Shown piece by piece: positions 6,294-6,768 of a DNA stretch of 6,768 bases. The stretch is taken from positions 1-6,768 of the forward strand of contig JADYZI010000315.1 in NCBI GenBank assembly GCA_020853255.1. Reading direction: 5' to 3'. How positions within the stretch are numbered: position 1 is the first letter of the stretch; every line of letters begins with the position of its first letter. Origin of the DNA: Acidobacteriota bacterium. GTDB lineage: Bacteria > Acidobacteriota > Blastocatellia > Pyrinomonadales > Pyrinomonadaceae. Both the position numbers and the translations under genes were made by a program. A model generated the notes under the pieces. The model ran no database searches, had not been told where the DNA came from, and was given only the letters and a program-made list of their open reading frames with translations.

Positions 6294-6768
6294 ATGTCAG
6301 AAAAACCGATCGAATCGCTAGTTACGTTTTCCGAAACCGCCGAGCTGCCCGCGGCCCCGCCTCGGCCTGAGTCTGTTGGCGGCATCCGCAAAGCGGCCAT
6401 ACTTTGCCTGCTGCTTGGCGAAGAGGCAGCAGCGGAGCTCTTCAAACAGCTTGATGAGGCCGAGGTACATGCCCTTTCAAAAGAGCTTGCCACCCTTCCG
6501 AAGATCAAATCTCAGGTTTCCGATACCGTCCTCGAAGAATTCCATCAATTGCTGACCGCCCGTTCGTTCGTTTCCGCCGGCGGCGTCGATTACGCAAAGC
6601 GGCTGCTGATGAAAAGCTTCGGCACCGAACAGGCAAAGCGATTGACGGACAAGGTAATGCATTCTATCGAAACACCGGTAAGTTTCGAGGTCCTGCAAAA
6701 GACCGATCCGCAGCAGATAGCCAAGCTTTTCCAATCTGAGAACCCGCAGACCGTTGCGGTAGTGCTGG
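6294..6768 (+). CDS. fliG: Flagellar motor switch protein FliG, 3'-truncated by the window edge
   Basis: The rotor protein that binds the FliF C-terminus and FliM and takes torque from the stator. About 158 of a usual 330-345 residues are visible; the torque-generating C-terminal domain lies beyond the window. The N-terminal FliF-binding domain begins at GGIRKAAILCLLLGEEAAAELFKQL (29-53) and continues through VLEEFHQLL. The start of the middle domain is visible as LQKTDPQQIAKLFQSENPQTVAVVL. The canonical EHPQ motif, part of the FliM-binding surface, reads ENPQ here (149-152). About 28 Pro/Ala/Glu-containing residues precede the conserved core, more than in many FliG proteins. The ATG at 6294 follows the fliF stop by 32 nt, with a modest GAGAG ribosome site at 6284-6288. 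Confidence 0.95.
   Translation, partial: MSEKPIESLVTFSETAELPAAPPRPESVGGIRKAAILCLLLGEEAAAELFKQLDEAEVHALSKELATLPKIKSQVSDTVLEEFHQLLTARSFVSAGGVDYAKRLLMKSFGTEQAKRLTDKVMHSIETPVSFEVLQKTDPQQIAKLFQSENPQTVAVVL

Overview
The window (6768 bp, moderately GC-rich) looks like an ordinary bacterial chromosome segment carrying the start of a flagellar basal-body operon. It holds seven genes; the first and last run off the edges. The organism is a flagellated bacterium that uses sigma-54 and a GTP-type PEP carboxykinase. My best guess is an Acidobacteriota-like lineage (perhaps Blastocatellia), from the overall look of the proteins and base composition only. That guess is low confidence and would need a database search.

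Layout. Positions 1-1525 (+) hold the C-terminal five-sixths or so of a GTP-dependent phosphoenolpyruvate carboxykinase. Positions 1526-1691 are a short convergent spacer with a two-way terminator hairpin (1588-1619). Positions 1692-3092 (-) encode a full-length NtrC-type response regulator: receiver, sigma-54 AAA+ domain with intact GAFTGA, and Fis-type HTH. Positions 3093-3354 are a 262-bp divergent control region. From 3355 to the right edge (+) lie flgB, flgC, fliE, fliF and the first 158 codons of fliG, in the classic order. flgB-flgC-fliE are separated by only 4 nt each, followed by gaps of 76 nt (fliE-fliF) and 32 nt (fliF-fliG).

How the parts fit. FlgB and FlgC are proximal rod proteins, FliE joins the rod to the MS ring, FliF forms the MS ring, and FliG is the rotor/switch protein bound to the FliF C-terminus. 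Together they encode the inner core of the basal body, the first part assembled. The regulator is divergently transcribed from this operon and is the obvious candidate activator. The spacer contains a near-consensus sigma-54 promoter (GG-N10-GC at 3314-3327) ending just upstream of flgB. A perfect 6-4-6 palindrome lies about 119 bp upstream of the predicted transcription start. That same palindrome supplies the -35 hexamer of a good sigma-70-like promoter pointing at the regulator gene. The sequence therefore suggests a compact switch in which the regulator activates the basal-body operon from a site that also overlaps its own promoter. Further dyads at 3266-3281, 3326-3339 and 3338-3351 (the last one sequestering the flgB ribosome binding site) add possible control layers. 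I found no mobile elements, tRNA/rRNA genes, CRISPR arrays or clearly novel gene families. The regulatory spacer is the most interesting part of the window.
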